Below the pieces are notes generated by a model, which saw only the letters and a program-made list of their open reading frames with translations, was not told where the DNA came from and made no database searches. From an uncultured Actinomycetes bacterium (GTDB lineage Bacteria; Actinomycetota; Thermoleophilia; Solirubrobacterales; 70-9), in NCBI GenBank assembly GCA_946886425.1, contig CAMPIP010000018.1:1-20606 (forward strand): 20,606 nucleotides of DNA. Direction: 5' to 3'. The translations under genes and the position numbers were made by a program. The number at the start of each line of letters is the position of its first letter. Position 1 is the first letter of the stretch. Positions 14,110 through 20,606 of the stretch are shown in pieces.

Positions 14110-15035
14110 CCGCGCCGCCGCCGCCGCAACCGCAGCGCTTCGCCCGGGGTGAGGTCCAGCAGCGGCGCGCCGTCGGCCCGGCGCCGCTCCAGGCCGCCGC
14201 CCTCCCGCCAGCCGCGCAGGCGGCCGCGCAAGCCGGCGGCGGTGCGGTCCATCAGCAGCTGTCCGGCGCAGATCGCCCCCTCGGCAACCAGCGCCCGGGC
14301 GGCCTCGCGGGGCCGCGACATCACCCCGTAGCGGCGCAGCATGTAGCCGCGGCTCCAGCCGGTCCGCTCGTACTTGGCGCCGCTGCCGGCGCCGAGGCTG
14401 GCCGAGTAGGAGTGGAGGGCGGTGGCCGCCGGCGCCAGCCGGCAGCGGGCCCCGGCGGCGGCCAGCCGCAGGGCCAGGTCGAGGTCCTCGTAGTAGAGGA
14501 AGATCCGCTCGTCGAAGCCGCCGACGCGCTCGAAGGCCGCCCGCGAGTAGAGCGCCGCGCCGCCGGTCGGCCCGAGCGGGTCGGCCGCGGTCGCCGCCGC
14601 GGCCAGCGGTTCGCCGTGCAGGTAGTCGAAGCCCATCAGGGTCCGGTCGGCGATCACCCCGGCGGAGTCGATCAGCTCCGGTGCCCGTTCCTGGGTCATC
14701 ACTCCGGCGACGCTCTCGGCGCCGGTCGCGTGGGTGTCGAGCAGGGCCTCGACGAAGCGCGGCGCCGCCACGGCGTCGTCGTTGAGGAGGATCAGCGGGT
14801 CGGCGGGATGCTCGGCGACAGCGCGGTTGAGGGCGGGGCCGAAGCCGAGGTTCGAGCCCAGCTCCAGCAGCGTCACCTCCGGAAAGCGCTCGCGGACCAG
14901 CTCGACCGAGTCGTCGGTGGAGCCGTTGTCGGCGACGACCACGTCAAGCGGCCGGCTCTGCTCGCGCAGGCCCTCGAGGGCGCTGCCGAGGCGGCGCGCG
15001 CCGTTGTAGTTGGGGATATAGACCGCCGGCCTCAC
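14106..15035 (-). CDS. GT2 glycosyltransferase
   Basis: 309 residues from GTG 15035. The open frame runs on to 15272 but would then cover the neighbouring ATPase's start; the first conserved strand (VYIPNYNG) begins four residues after GTG 15035, which suits the family. The core shows VYIPNYNGARRLG (5-17), VVVADNGSTDDS (32-43), LGSNLGFGPALN (59-70), LILLNDDAVA (81-90), GPTGGAALYSRAAFERVGGFDE (155-176, key residues GGAA and GGFDE) and YYEDLDLALR (181-190). It resembles the GT2 at 12975 and converges on it. The tail is Arg-rich and ends in a run of five Arg, with its stop inside the right end of the 169-bp palindrome. Sugar specificity unknown; a rhamnosyltransferase is plausible. Confidence 0.87.
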   Translation of the reverse strand: MRPAVYIPNYNGARRLGSALEGLREQSRPLDVVVADNGSTDDSVELVRERFPEVTLLELGSNLGFGPALNRAVAEHPADPLILLNDDAVAAPRFVEALLDTHATGAESVAGVMTQERAPELIDSAGVIADRTLMGFDYLHGEPLAAAATAADPLGPTGGAALYSRAAFERVGGFDERIFLYYEDLDLALRLAAAGARCRLAPAATALHSYSASLGAGSGAKYERTGWSRGYMLRRYGVMSRPREAARALVAEGAICAGQLLMDRTAAGLRGRLRGWREGGGLERRRADGAPLLDLTPGEALRLRRRRRG

Positions 15036-15046
15036 TTTGGCGGCGT

Positions 15047-15052
15047 ATCGTA
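15047..15052 (-). promoter_or_regulatory. Candidate -10 hexamer for the GT2 at 15035
   Basis: TACGAT on the minus strand ends eleven bases before GTG 15035. It lies in the 68-bp divergent gap 15036-15103, which is visibly richer in A+T than its surroundings. No Shine-Dalgarno is seen before the GTG. Confidence 0.35.
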
Positions 15053-15091
15053 TGGGTACACGAAACTGGAAGGTAGTTCGCCACGTATCTG

Positions 15092-15097
15092 TAAAGT
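15092..15097 (+). promoter_or_regulatory. Candidate -10 hexamer for the DUF4143 ATPase
   Basis: TAAAGT (within TGTAAAGT) ends six bases before ATG 15104, in the A+T-rich divergent gap. The purine run AGAGA just before the ATG is at most a very weak ribosome-binding site. Confidence 0.45.
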
Positions 15098-15103
15098 AGA
15101 GAT

Positions 15104-16411
15104 ATGCAAAACCGTAAAGAGATCGGAAGGGTGCCTGCCGGGACTCCCTATGGCCGCCGTATCGTCGACCGTGAGCTCGACGAACTGCTGCCCACGCTGC
15201 CTGCCATCTCGCTCGAAGGCGCCAAGGCGGTGGGCAAGACGGTGACGGCGATGCGCCGGGCGGCCACTGCATATCGGCTCGACGACGCCGGCGAGCGCTC
15301 GGTCATCGAAGCCGACCGATCGCGACTCGTCACGGGCGAGACCCCGGTCCTGATTGACGAGTGGCAGCGCCTTCCCGAATCCTTCGACCGCGTGCGCCGG
15401 GCGGTCGACGATGGCGCCGGCCCGGCCAGCTTCCTGCTGACCGGATCGGCGACCCCCACGGATTTGCCCACCCACTCGGGCGCCGGCAGGATCGTTCGGG
15501 TGCGACTTCGCCCGATGACTCTGGCGGAGCGACGGGTGGAGGCCCCGACGGTGAGTCTCGCGACCCTGTTGGAAGGAAGCCGACCAGCCGTGGGCGGGGA
15601 CACTGAATTTGGCCTCGAAGGCTATGTCGAGGAGATCCTGCGGTCGGGCTTTCCGGGTTTGCGCGGGTTTCCCATGCGCTCGCTGCGAGCGCAACTCGAC
15701 GGGTACATCGACCACATAGTCGACCGAGAGTTCCAGGAGCTGGGCCGCAAAGTGCGGCGGCCGGCCACGCTCCGTAGGTGGATGAGCGCCTACGCGGCCG
15801 CGACCGCGACGACCGCCAGCTTCGAGAAGATCAGGGACGCGGCGACTGGGGACGAGGCTGAGAAGCCCTCACGACCGACCGCGCTCGCCTACCGCGACAT
15901 TCTCGAGCGGCTGTGGATTCTCGACCCGGTTCCCGCTTGGCTGCCCACACGCAACCGGCTCAAGCGCCTGTCTTCGCCCTCCAAGCACCATCTCGCGGAT
16001 CCGGCCCTTGCGGCGCGGCTGCTTGGGGCCGACGCCACCAGCTTGCTGCGGGGCGACGCCCCCGGTCCGCCTGCCCCTCGCGAGGGGGCCCTGCTCGGGG
16101 CGCTGTTCGAGTCGCTCGTTGCGCTTTGCGTGCGTGTCTACGCCCAGCAGGCAGAGGCACGGACCTCGCACCTTCGCAGCCAGCGGGGGGAACGCGAGGT
16201 CGACCTGATCGTCGAGCGTGGGCGATCGGTGGTGGCGATCGAGGTGAAGCTGGGCCAAGTCGTCGGCGACCATGATGTCCGTCACCTGCGCTGGCTTCAG
16301 GAGGAGCTCGGCGACGACCTCGCCGACGCCGCCATTGTCACCACTGGCCGGCACGCCTACCGGCGCCCGGACGGCATTGCGGTCGTCCCCGCGGCCCTGC
16401 TCGGCCCCTGA
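15104..16411 (+). CDS. AAA_14/DUF4143 family ATPase with PD-(D/E)XK-like C-terminus
   Basis: 435 residues, the usual size for this family. Seen: Walker A GAKAVGKT (39-46), Walker B VLIDEWQ (82-88), LLTGSA (111-116) in the sensor-like position, then a helical DUF4143-type region (about 195-345). The C-terminal segment REVDLIVERGRSVVAIEVKLG (364-384, key residues D367, E380, K382) matches the spacing of a PD-(D/E)XK nuclease-like core. Family members are common, scattered single genes of uncertain function, sometimes proposed to act on DNA or in defence; none is known to me in sugar metabolism. It sits alone between a divergent GT2 and rmlA, starts in a less GC-rich patch, and is probably a passenger acquired by transfer (inference). 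Confidence 0.88.
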   Translation: MQNRKEIGRVPAGTPYGRRIVDRELDELLPTLPAISLEGAKAVGKTVTAMRRAATAYRLDDAGERSVIEADRSRLVTGETPVLIDEWQRLPESFDRVRRAVDDGAGPASFLLTGSATPTDLPTHSGAGRIVRVRLRPMTLAERRVEAPTVSLATLLEGSRPAVGGDTEFGLEGYVEEILRSGFPGLRGFPMRSLRAQLDGYIDHIVDREFQELGRKVRRPATLRRWMSAYAAATATTASFEKIRDAATGDEAEKPSRPTALAYRDILERLWILDPVPAWLPTRNRLKRLSSPSKHHLADPALAARLLGADATSLLRGDAPGPPAPREGALLGALFESLVALCVRVYAQQAEARTSHLRSQRGEREVDLIVERGRSVVAIEVKLGQVVGDHDVRHLRWLQEELGDDLADAAIVTTGRHAYRRPDGIAVVPAALLGP

Positions 16412-16425
16412 ACCCGCAGGCCCAG

Positions 16426-16431
16426 TAGGCT
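16426..16431 (+). promoter_or_regulatory. Candidate leaderless -10 hexamer for the rml operon
   Basis: TAGGCT ends nine bases before the rmlA ATG (16441), within a 29-bp gap and with no Shine-Dalgarno sequence. It would start rmlADBC independently of the ATPase gene upstream. Confidence 0.4.
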
Positions 16432-16440
16432 GCGCCTCGC

Positions 16441-17514
16441 ATGGACGCCCTCAAGGGACTGATCCTCTCGGGCGGGGCCGGAACCCGGCTGCGCCCGATC
16501 ACCCACACCTCGGCGAAGCAGCTCGTGCCCGTCGCCAACAAGCCCGTGCTCTTCTACGGGATCGAGGCGCTGGTCGAGGCCGGCGTCGAGGAGATCGGGA
16601 TCATCATCGCGCCGGAGACCGGCGACGAGATCCGCGACGCGGCCGGCGACGGCTCGGCCTTCGGCGCGCGGATCACCTACATCGTCCAGGACGAACCCGC
16701 CGGGCTGGCCCACGCGGTGCTGACCGCCAAGGACTTCATCGGCGACTCGCCGTTCGTGATGTACCTGGGCGACAACCTCCTGCGCGACGGCCTGCGCGGG
16801 CTGGTGACCAGCTTCCGCGAGCACGAACCGGACGCGCTGATCCTGCTCACCCCGGTCGAGGAGCCCGAGCACTACGGCGTCGCCGAGCTCGACGGCGAGC
16901 ACATCGTCCGCCTGGTCGAGAAGCCGAAGGACCCGCCCTCGAACCTGGCCCTGGTCGGCGTCTACCTGTTCAGCCCGCTGATCTTCGCCGCCTCCGAAGC
17001 GCTGGAGCCGAGCTGGCGCGGCGAGCTCGAGATCACCGAGGCGATCCAGGGCCTGATCGACGACGGCCGCAAGGTCCAGTCCGAGGTCGTGCGCGGCTGG
17101 TGGAAGGACACCGGCCAGCTCGCCGACATGCTCGACGCCAACCGGCTCGTCCTCGAGGAGATCGAGACCGACCTGCAGGGCGAGATCGACAACTCGAAGG
17201 TAGAGGGCAGGGTGATCGTCGAGGAGGGCGCCAAGATCGTCGGCTCGGTGGTCCGCGGCCCGGCTGTGATCGCCGCCGGCGCCTGCGTCGAGGACGCCTA
17301 CATCGGCCCCTACACCTCGATCGGCGCCGGCGTCCACGTGCGCCGCTCCGAGATCGAGCACTCGATCATCCTCAGCGGCTCCGTGGTCGAGGACCTCGGC
17401 ACCCGCATGGAGGCGAGCCTGCTGGGCCGCGATGTGAAGCTGACCCGCAGCGACGGGATGCCGAAAACGCTGCGCCTGCTGGTCGGCGACAAGTCCGAGA
17501 TCGAAATCGTCTAG
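16441..17514 (+). CDS. rmlA: Glucose-1-phosphate thymidylyltransferase, long form
   Basis: Makes dTDP-glucose from dTTP and glucose-1-phosphate, the first step to dTDP-L-rhamnose. At 357 residues it is the long type, with a nucleotidyltransferase domain (1 to about 240) followed by a left-handed beta-helix tail (about 250-345). Seen: the nucleotide-binding LSGGAGTRLRP (9-19), KPVLFYGIEAL (34-44), the metal-binding YLGDN (108-112), LVEKPKDPPSNLALVGVYLF (158-177) and GELEITEAI (194-202). The short enterobacterial RmlA lacks the tail; the long form is frequent in actinobacteria and archaea. It is the first gene of the rmlA-D-B-C run, and its stop is 13 bp before the rmlD GTG. Confidence 0.95.
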   Translation: MDALKGLILSGGAGTRLRPITHTSAKQLVPVANKPVLFYGIEALVEAGVEEIGIIIAPETGDEIRDAAGDGSAFGARITYIVQDEPAGLAHAVLTAKDFIGDSPFVMYLGDNLLRDGLRGLVTSFREHEPDALILLTPVEEPEHYGVAELDGEHIVRLVEKPKDPPSNLALVGVYLFSPLIFAASEALEPSWRGELEITEAIQGLIDDGRKVQSEVVRGWWKDTGQLADMLDANRLVLEEIETDLQGEIDNSKVEGRVIVEEGAKIVGSVVRGPAVIAAGACVEDAYIGPYTSIGAGVHVRRSEIEHSIILSGSVVEDLGTRMEASLLGRDVKLTRSDGMPKTLRLLVGDKSEIEIV

Positions 17515-17515
17515 T

Positions 17516-17521
17516 GAGGGG
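17516..17521 (+). promoter_or_regulatory. Ribosome-binding site that fixes the rmlD start
   Basis: GAGGGG lies six bases before GTG 17528. For the in-frame TTG at 17522 it would have no spacer, so GTG 17528 is the better start; the protein then begins MKLLVTGAAG, matching the start of the following RmlB. Confidence 0.6.
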
Positions 17522-17527
17522 TTGGCG

Positions 17528-18382
17528 GTGAAGCTGCTCGTGACCGGAGCCGCCGGGATGCTGGGCCGCGACGTGATGCTGGCCGCCGGCAACGCGGGCC
17601 ACGACGTGGTCGGGTTCGGCCGCGCCGAGCTCGACGTCACCGACGCGGCGGCGCTGGAGAAGAAGTTCGACCTCGAGCGTCCCGACGTGGTGATCAACTG
17701 CGCCGCCTGGACCGACGTCGACGGCGCCGAGGAGGCCGAGGCGGACGCTCTGGCGATCAACGGGGCCGGGGCCGGCAACGTCGCCGCGGCCGCCGCCGCG
17801 GTCGGCGCCAGCGTTGTCTACGTCTCCAGCGACTACGTCTTCGACGGCAGCAAGGGCGAGCCCTACGTCGAAAGCGACCAGACGGCGCCGCTCTCCGCCT
17901 ACGGCCGCACCAAGCTGGCCGGCGAGGAGGCGACGATCGCCGCCAACAAGCGCCACTTCGTGGTCCGCTCCTCCTGGCTGTTTGGGGTGGGCGGCGGCAA
18001 CTTCGTGGAGACGATGCTGCGCCTCGCCGAGAGTCAGAACGAGGTGCTGGTCGTCCGCGACGAGGTCGGCTCGCCGACCTACACCTGGCACCTCGCCTAC
18101 GGGGTCGTGCGGCTGATCGAGGGCGTCGAGTTCGGCATCCACCACATGGCCGCCGCCGGGCGCTGCTCCTGGTACGAATTCGCCCGCGAGATCTTCGAGC
18201 AGGCCAAGGTCGAGTGCAAAGTGCTCTCGACCACCGCCGCGGAGTTCGGGCGTTCCGCGTCCCGGCCGCCGTATTCGGTCATGGTCAGCCAGCGCGAGCA
18301 TGCGATCCGGCTGCCCTCGTGGCAGGACGGACTCGCCGGCTACCTGGCCCAACGACAAGCTGAGAGGGAGGAAGGATCGTGA
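17528..18382 (+). CDS. rmlD: dTDP-4-dehydrorhamnose reductase
   Basis: Reduces dTDP-4-keto-L-rhamnose to dTDP-L-rhamnose with NAD(P)H, the last step of the pathway, in the cytosol. The 284-residue protein has the nucleotide-binding VTGAAGMLGRD (5-15), VVINCAAWTDVDGAE (54-68), the SSDYVFDG segment (100-107), the catalytic Y125-G-R-T-K129, and VRDEVGSPTYTWHLA (176-190). All are hallmarks of RmlD, and the order and length are normal. The start is GTG 17528, chosen from the GAGGGG six bases upstream. The stop overlaps the rmlB start (GTGA, 18379-18382), so translational coupling is likely. Confidence 0.95.
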   Translation: MKLLVTGAAGMLGRDVMLAAGNAGHDVVGFGRAELDVTDAAALEKKFDLERPDVVINCAAWTDVDGAEEAEADALAINGAGAGNVAAAAAAVGASVVYVSSDYVFDGSKGEPYVESDQTAPLSAYGRTKLAGEEATIAANKRHFVVRSSWLFGVGGGNFVETMLRLAESQNEVLVVRDEVGSPTYTWHLAYGVVRLIEGVEFGIHHMAAAGRCSWYEFAREIFEQAKVECKVLSTTAAEFGRSASRPPYSVMVSQREHAIRLPSWQDGLAGYLAQRQAEREEGS

Positions 18383-19362
18383 AGCTCCTCGTCACCGGCG
18401 CCGCCGGTTTCATCGGTTCCACCTACGTGCGCCTGGTCGGCGACGAGCACGACGTGGTCGTGCTCGACAAGCTCACCTACGCCGGCCGCCGCGAGAACCT
18501 GCCCGAGGGCACGAACCTCATCGAGGGGGCGATCGAGGACCCGGCGATCGTCCGCGAGGCGATGCGGGGCTGCGACGCGGTCGTCAACTTCGCCGCCGAG
18601 AGCCACGTCGACCGCTCGATCGACGACCAGGACGCCTTCGCCCGCACCCACGTGATCGGGACCGGGACGCTGCTTGACGCGGCCCGCGAGCTTGGCGTCG
18701 AGCGCTACCTGCAGGTCTCCACCGACGAGGTCTACGGCTCGATCGACTCCGGCTCCTTCACCGAGACCTCGCCGCTCGACCCCTCCTCGCCCTACTCGGC
18801 GACGAAGACGGCCGGCGACCTGCTCGTCTCCGCCCACTGGCACACCTACGGGATCGACGCCTCGATCGTGCGCGGGTCCAACAACTACGGCCCCCGCCAG
18901 TACCCGGAGAAGCTGATCCCGCTGATGGTCCTCAACGCGGTCCACGGCGACTCGCTGCCGGTCTACGGCGACGGCAAGCAGGTCCGCAACTGGCTCTACG
19001 TCGAGGACTTCTGCCGCGGCATCCACACCGTCCTCACCAAGGGCAAGGCCGGCGAGGTCTACAACGTCGGCGGTCCCGACGAGTGCGAGAACATCGAGGT
19101 CGTCCAGCGGGTGATCGAGCTGACCGGCGGCGACAAGTCGCTGATCGAATACGTCCAGGACCGCCCCGGCCACGACCGCCGCTACTCGCTCTCCTCCGAG
19201 AAGCTGAAGCGCGACCTCGGCTGGGAGGCCCAGGTCCACTTCGCCGAGGGCCTCGAGAAGACCGTCCAGTGGTACCGCGATAACGAGGACTGGTGGGGCC
19301 CGATCCGCTCCGGCGAGTACCGCGAGTACTACGAAAAGCAGTACGGGAGGAGCCTCGGCTGA
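18379..19362 (+). CDS. rmlB: dTDP-glucose 4,6-dehydratase
   Basis: Converts dTDP-glucose to dTDP-4-keto-6-deoxyglucose using bound NAD, the branch-point intermediate for both rhamnose and the 3-amino sugars implied by the WxcM fusion. The 327-residue extended SDR shows VTGAAGFIGSTYVR (5-18), LDKLTYAGRREN (29-40), the NFAAESHVDRSI block (70-81), STDEVYG (114-120) with the Thr-Asp-Glu dehydratase triad, SSPYSATKTAGD (136-147) with Y139 and K143, and RGSNNYGPRQYPEKLIPL (165-182). These are diagnostic for RmlB. The GTG start has a strong AGGGAGGAAGG (18365-18375) upstream and overlaps the rmlD stop; the stop overlaps the rmlC ATG by one base. Confidence 0.96.
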   Translation: MKLLVTGAAGFIGSTYVRLVGDEHDVVVLDKLTYAGRRENLPEGTNLIEGAIEDPAIVREAMRGCDAVVNFAAESHVDRSIDDQDAFARTHVIGTGTLLDAARELGVERYLQVSTDEVYGSIDSGSFTETSPLDPSSPYSATKTAGDLLVSAHWHTYGIDASIVRGSNNYGPRQYPEKLIPLMVLNAVHGDSLPVYGDGKQVRNWLYVEDFCRGIHTVLTKGKAGEVYNVGGPDECENIEVVQRVIELTGGDKSLIEYVQDRPGHDRRYSLSSEKLKRDLGWEAQVHFAEGLEKTVQWYRDNEDWWGPIRSGEYREYYEKQYGRSLG

Positions 19363-19910
19363 TGCCGCGGCGGCTGGAGACGAAGCTCGACGGCGTCGTC
19401 CTCCTCGAGCCGGAGGTCCACGGCGACAGCCGCGGCTTCATGGTCGAGAGCTACGCCGAGGGCACCTGGAAGGAGCTCGGCGTCGACGTCGACTTCGTCC
19501 AGCACAACCACTCGCGCTCCTCGAAGGGGACGTTGCGCGGCCTGCATTTCCAGACCGAGCCGGGCCAGGCGAAGCTGGTCCGCTGCCCGCGCGGCGCGAT
19601 CGTCGACGTCGCCGTCGACCTGCGCCGCGGCTCGCCCACCTACGGGCAGTGGGAGGCGCACGTGCTCGACGACGAGAAGCACCGCCAGCTGTTCGTCCCG
19701 GTCGGGTTCGGCCACGGCTTCGCGGTCCTCAGCGACCTCGCCGACGTCACCTACCTGCTCTCCAGCCTCTACGACCCGCTGACCGAGGCCGGAATTGCCT
19801 GGGACGACCCCGACGTCGGGGTCGAGTGGCCGGTCGACGAGCCGCTCCTCAGCGAGCGCGACAAGGCCGCCCCGAAGCTGGCCGAAATCGCCGAGACGCT
19901 TCCCTTCTAG
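19362..19910 (+). CDS. rmlC: dTDP-4-dehydrorhamnose 3,5-epimerase
   Basis: Epimerises dTDP-4-keto-6-deoxyglucose at C3 and C5 to give dTDP-4-keto-L-rhamnose for RmlD. The 182-residue cupin has the expected size and motifs: HGDSRGFMVESY (20-31), FVQHNHSRSSKGTLRGLHFQ (45-64) with catalytic H62, GAIVDVAVDLRRGSPTYGQW (78-97), FVPVGFGHGFAVLSD (111-125) and VTYLLSSLYDP (129-139) with the conserved Tyr. The frame stays open upstream to 19293, but ATG 19362 is preferred: it overlaps the rmlB stop (TGATG) and has GGGAGGAG (19345-19352) nine bases upstream. It is the last gene of the rml run. Confidence 0.96.
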   Translation: MPRRLETKLDGVVLLEPEVHGDSRGFMVESYAEGTWKELGVDVDFVQHNHSRSSKGTLRGLHFQTEPGQAKLVRCPRGAIVDVAVDLRRGSPTYGQWEAHVLDDEKHRQLFVPVGFGHGFAVLSDLADVTYLLSSLYDPLTEAGIAWDDPDVGVEWPVDEPLLSERDKAAPKLAEIAETLPF

Positions 19911-19922
19911 CTCCGCTGCGCA

Positions 19923-19928
19923 TATAAC
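19923..19928 (+). promoter_or_regulatory. Candidate leaderless -10 hexamer for the MFS transporter
   Basis: TATAAC (within CATATAAC) ends eight bases before ATG 19937 in a 26-bp gap after rmlC, with no Shine-Dalgarno sequence. It is the best -10 match in the window and suggests that the transporter is transcribed separately from the rml genes. Confidence 0.5.
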
Positions 19929-19936
19929 CCGCGCCC

Positions 19937-20606
19937 ATGGCGCAGACCGGCAGCGTCGACAAGCGAGCGATGCGGTTGACGCTGGCCGCGATGACGCTGG
20001 CCAGCTCGATGGTCCTGGTCGACCAGACGGCGGTGCCGCTGGCAAGCCCCGACGCGATCCACGACCTCAGCGGTGGCACCGCCGAGGGCCAGTGGCTGAT
20101 GACCGCCAACATCATCCCGCTGGCGGCGCTGATGGTCTTCGGCGGCCGTCTCGGCGATCTCTTCGGGCTGCGCCGCGTCTTCATCTGGGGAGCGGTCGTC
20201 TTCGCCGCGGCGACGATGGCGATGGGCGCCGCCCAGAGCTTCGAGTGGGCGATCGCGGCGCGGGTCCTGCAGGGGGCGGGGGCGGCGCTGATGATGCCGA
20301 CCGCGCTGGCGATCGTCAGCGCCGTCTTCCCGGACTCCGAGAAGGGCACGGCGCTGGGGATCCTCGCCGGCGCCTCGGCCTTCTTCGCCGCCCTCGGCCC
20401 GGTGCTCGGCGGCCTGCTCACCTCGATCGACTGGCGGCTCGTCTTCCTCGTCAACGTGCCGCTGGCGCTGGCGACGATCGCCCTGACGCTGCGGGCGACG
20501 CCGGCCCTCGAGGCCGACCCCGACTCCCCCCGCGATCTCGACCTGCCCGGCGTCGCCAGCTTCGCGGTCGCGGTCGGGGCGATCGTCTTCGGGCTCAGTC
20601 AGGGGG
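19937..20606 (+). CDS. MFS transporter, DHA2 (EmrB/QacA-type) family, N-terminal part, cut by the window edge
   Basis: The frame from ATG 19937 stays open to the last base (223 complete codons). It encodes the first half of a proton-driven efflux permease in the cytoplasmic membrane. Seen: motif A GGRLGDLFGLRRVF (69-82) after the second helix, the RVLQGAGAALMMPTALAIV segment (111-129) corresponding to motif B, and GPVLGGLLTSIDWRLVFLVN (155-174) corresponding to motif C and the antiporter signature. TAVPLASPDAIHDLS (35-49) is the loop after helix 1, as in 14-helix DHA2 members. The substrate is unknown. It may not belong to the polysaccharide locus functionally, since it has its own promoter-like hexamer. 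The C-terminal half lies outside the window. Confidence 0.9.
   Translation, partial: MAQTGSVDKRAMRLTLAAMTLASSMVLVDQTAVPLASPDAIHDLSGGTAEGQWLMTANIIPLAALMVFGGRLGDLFGLRRVFIWGAVVFAAATMAMGAAQSFEWAIAARVLQGAGAALMMPTALAIVSAVFPDSEKGTALGILAGASAFFAALGPVLGGLLTSIDWRLVFLVNVPLALATIALTLRATPALEADPDSPRDLDLPGVASFAVAVGAIVFGLSQG

Noticed and set aside
15036..15272. 79-codon N-terminal extension of the minus-strand GT2.
   Set aside because: It overlaps the ATPase coding start and lacks family sequence; GTG 15035 is four residues before the first conserved strand.
19293..19361. N-terminal extension of RmlC into rmlB.
   Set aside because: ATG 19362 has a GGGAGGAG site and gives the standard 182-residue RmlC.
1..20606. 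Search for CRISPR arrays, tRNA or rRNA genes, complete insertion sequences and integrase genes.
   Set aside because: No regularly spaced repeats, no tRNA-like cloverleaf or GTTCRANNC box in a fitting context, and no transposase or integrase frames were seen; there is also no gene-free stretch above about 180 bp.

Overview
The window is about 70% G+C and gene-dense, with most stops and starts touching or overlapping. Two features point to a high-GC actinobacterium: many start codons lie only 6-11 nt downstream of a TANNNT-like -10 hexamer, and the RmlA is of the long type. I suspect Thermoleophilia or a relative, but this rests on general impression and is weak. The content is a cell-surface polysaccharide locus: nucleotide-sugar synthesis, glycosyltransferases and an ABC-type glycan exporter.

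Layout. (1) 1-1947, + strand: the last 27 codons of an upstream gene, a membrane-anchored GT2 glycosyltransferase, and a WxcM-type acetyltransferase/ketoisomerase fusion, all overlapping. (2) 1951-11851, - strand, read right to left: a 1007-residue mosaic glycosyltransferase, a GT2 with a long N-terminal coiled coil, the exporter ATPase (Wzt-like, with a C-terminal cargo domain), the exporter permease (Wzm-like), an SDR epimerase with an unusual YxxxH motif, and a GT4 glycosyltransferase with a long C-terminal extension. (3) 11904-13925, + strand: a methyltransferase and a rhamnosyltransferase-like GT2. (4) 13926-14105: a convergent intergenic gap holding a 169-bp centred palindromic element. 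(5) 14106-15035, - strand: another GT2. (6) 15104-16411, + strand: an AAA/DUF4143 ATPase that looks like a passenger. (7) 16441-19910, + strand: rmlA-rmlD-rmlB-rmlC, the complete dTDP-L-rhamnose pathway. (8) 19937 to the end: a truncated DHA2-type MFS transporter.

How the genes could work together (inference): RmlA and RmlB make dTDP-4-keto-6-deoxyglucose. RmlC and RmlD turn it into dTDP-L-rhamnose, while the WxcM fusion diverts it towards an N-acylated 3-amino-3,6-dideoxyhexose; the transaminase this needs is not in the window. The glycosyltransferases assemble a lipid-linked glycan, the methyltransferase may decorate or cap it, and the Wzm/Wzt pair exports it.

Most interesting points: the mosaic 1007-residue protein (half a GT4, a full GT2, a degenerate GT-A-like domain and a beta-rich C-terminal repeat module); the sharing of its N-terminal, degenerate and C-terminal parts with the GT4 protein at the other end of the same gene run; and the 169-bp palindrome. 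All start choices and family assignments come from reading motifs by eye; no database search was possible.
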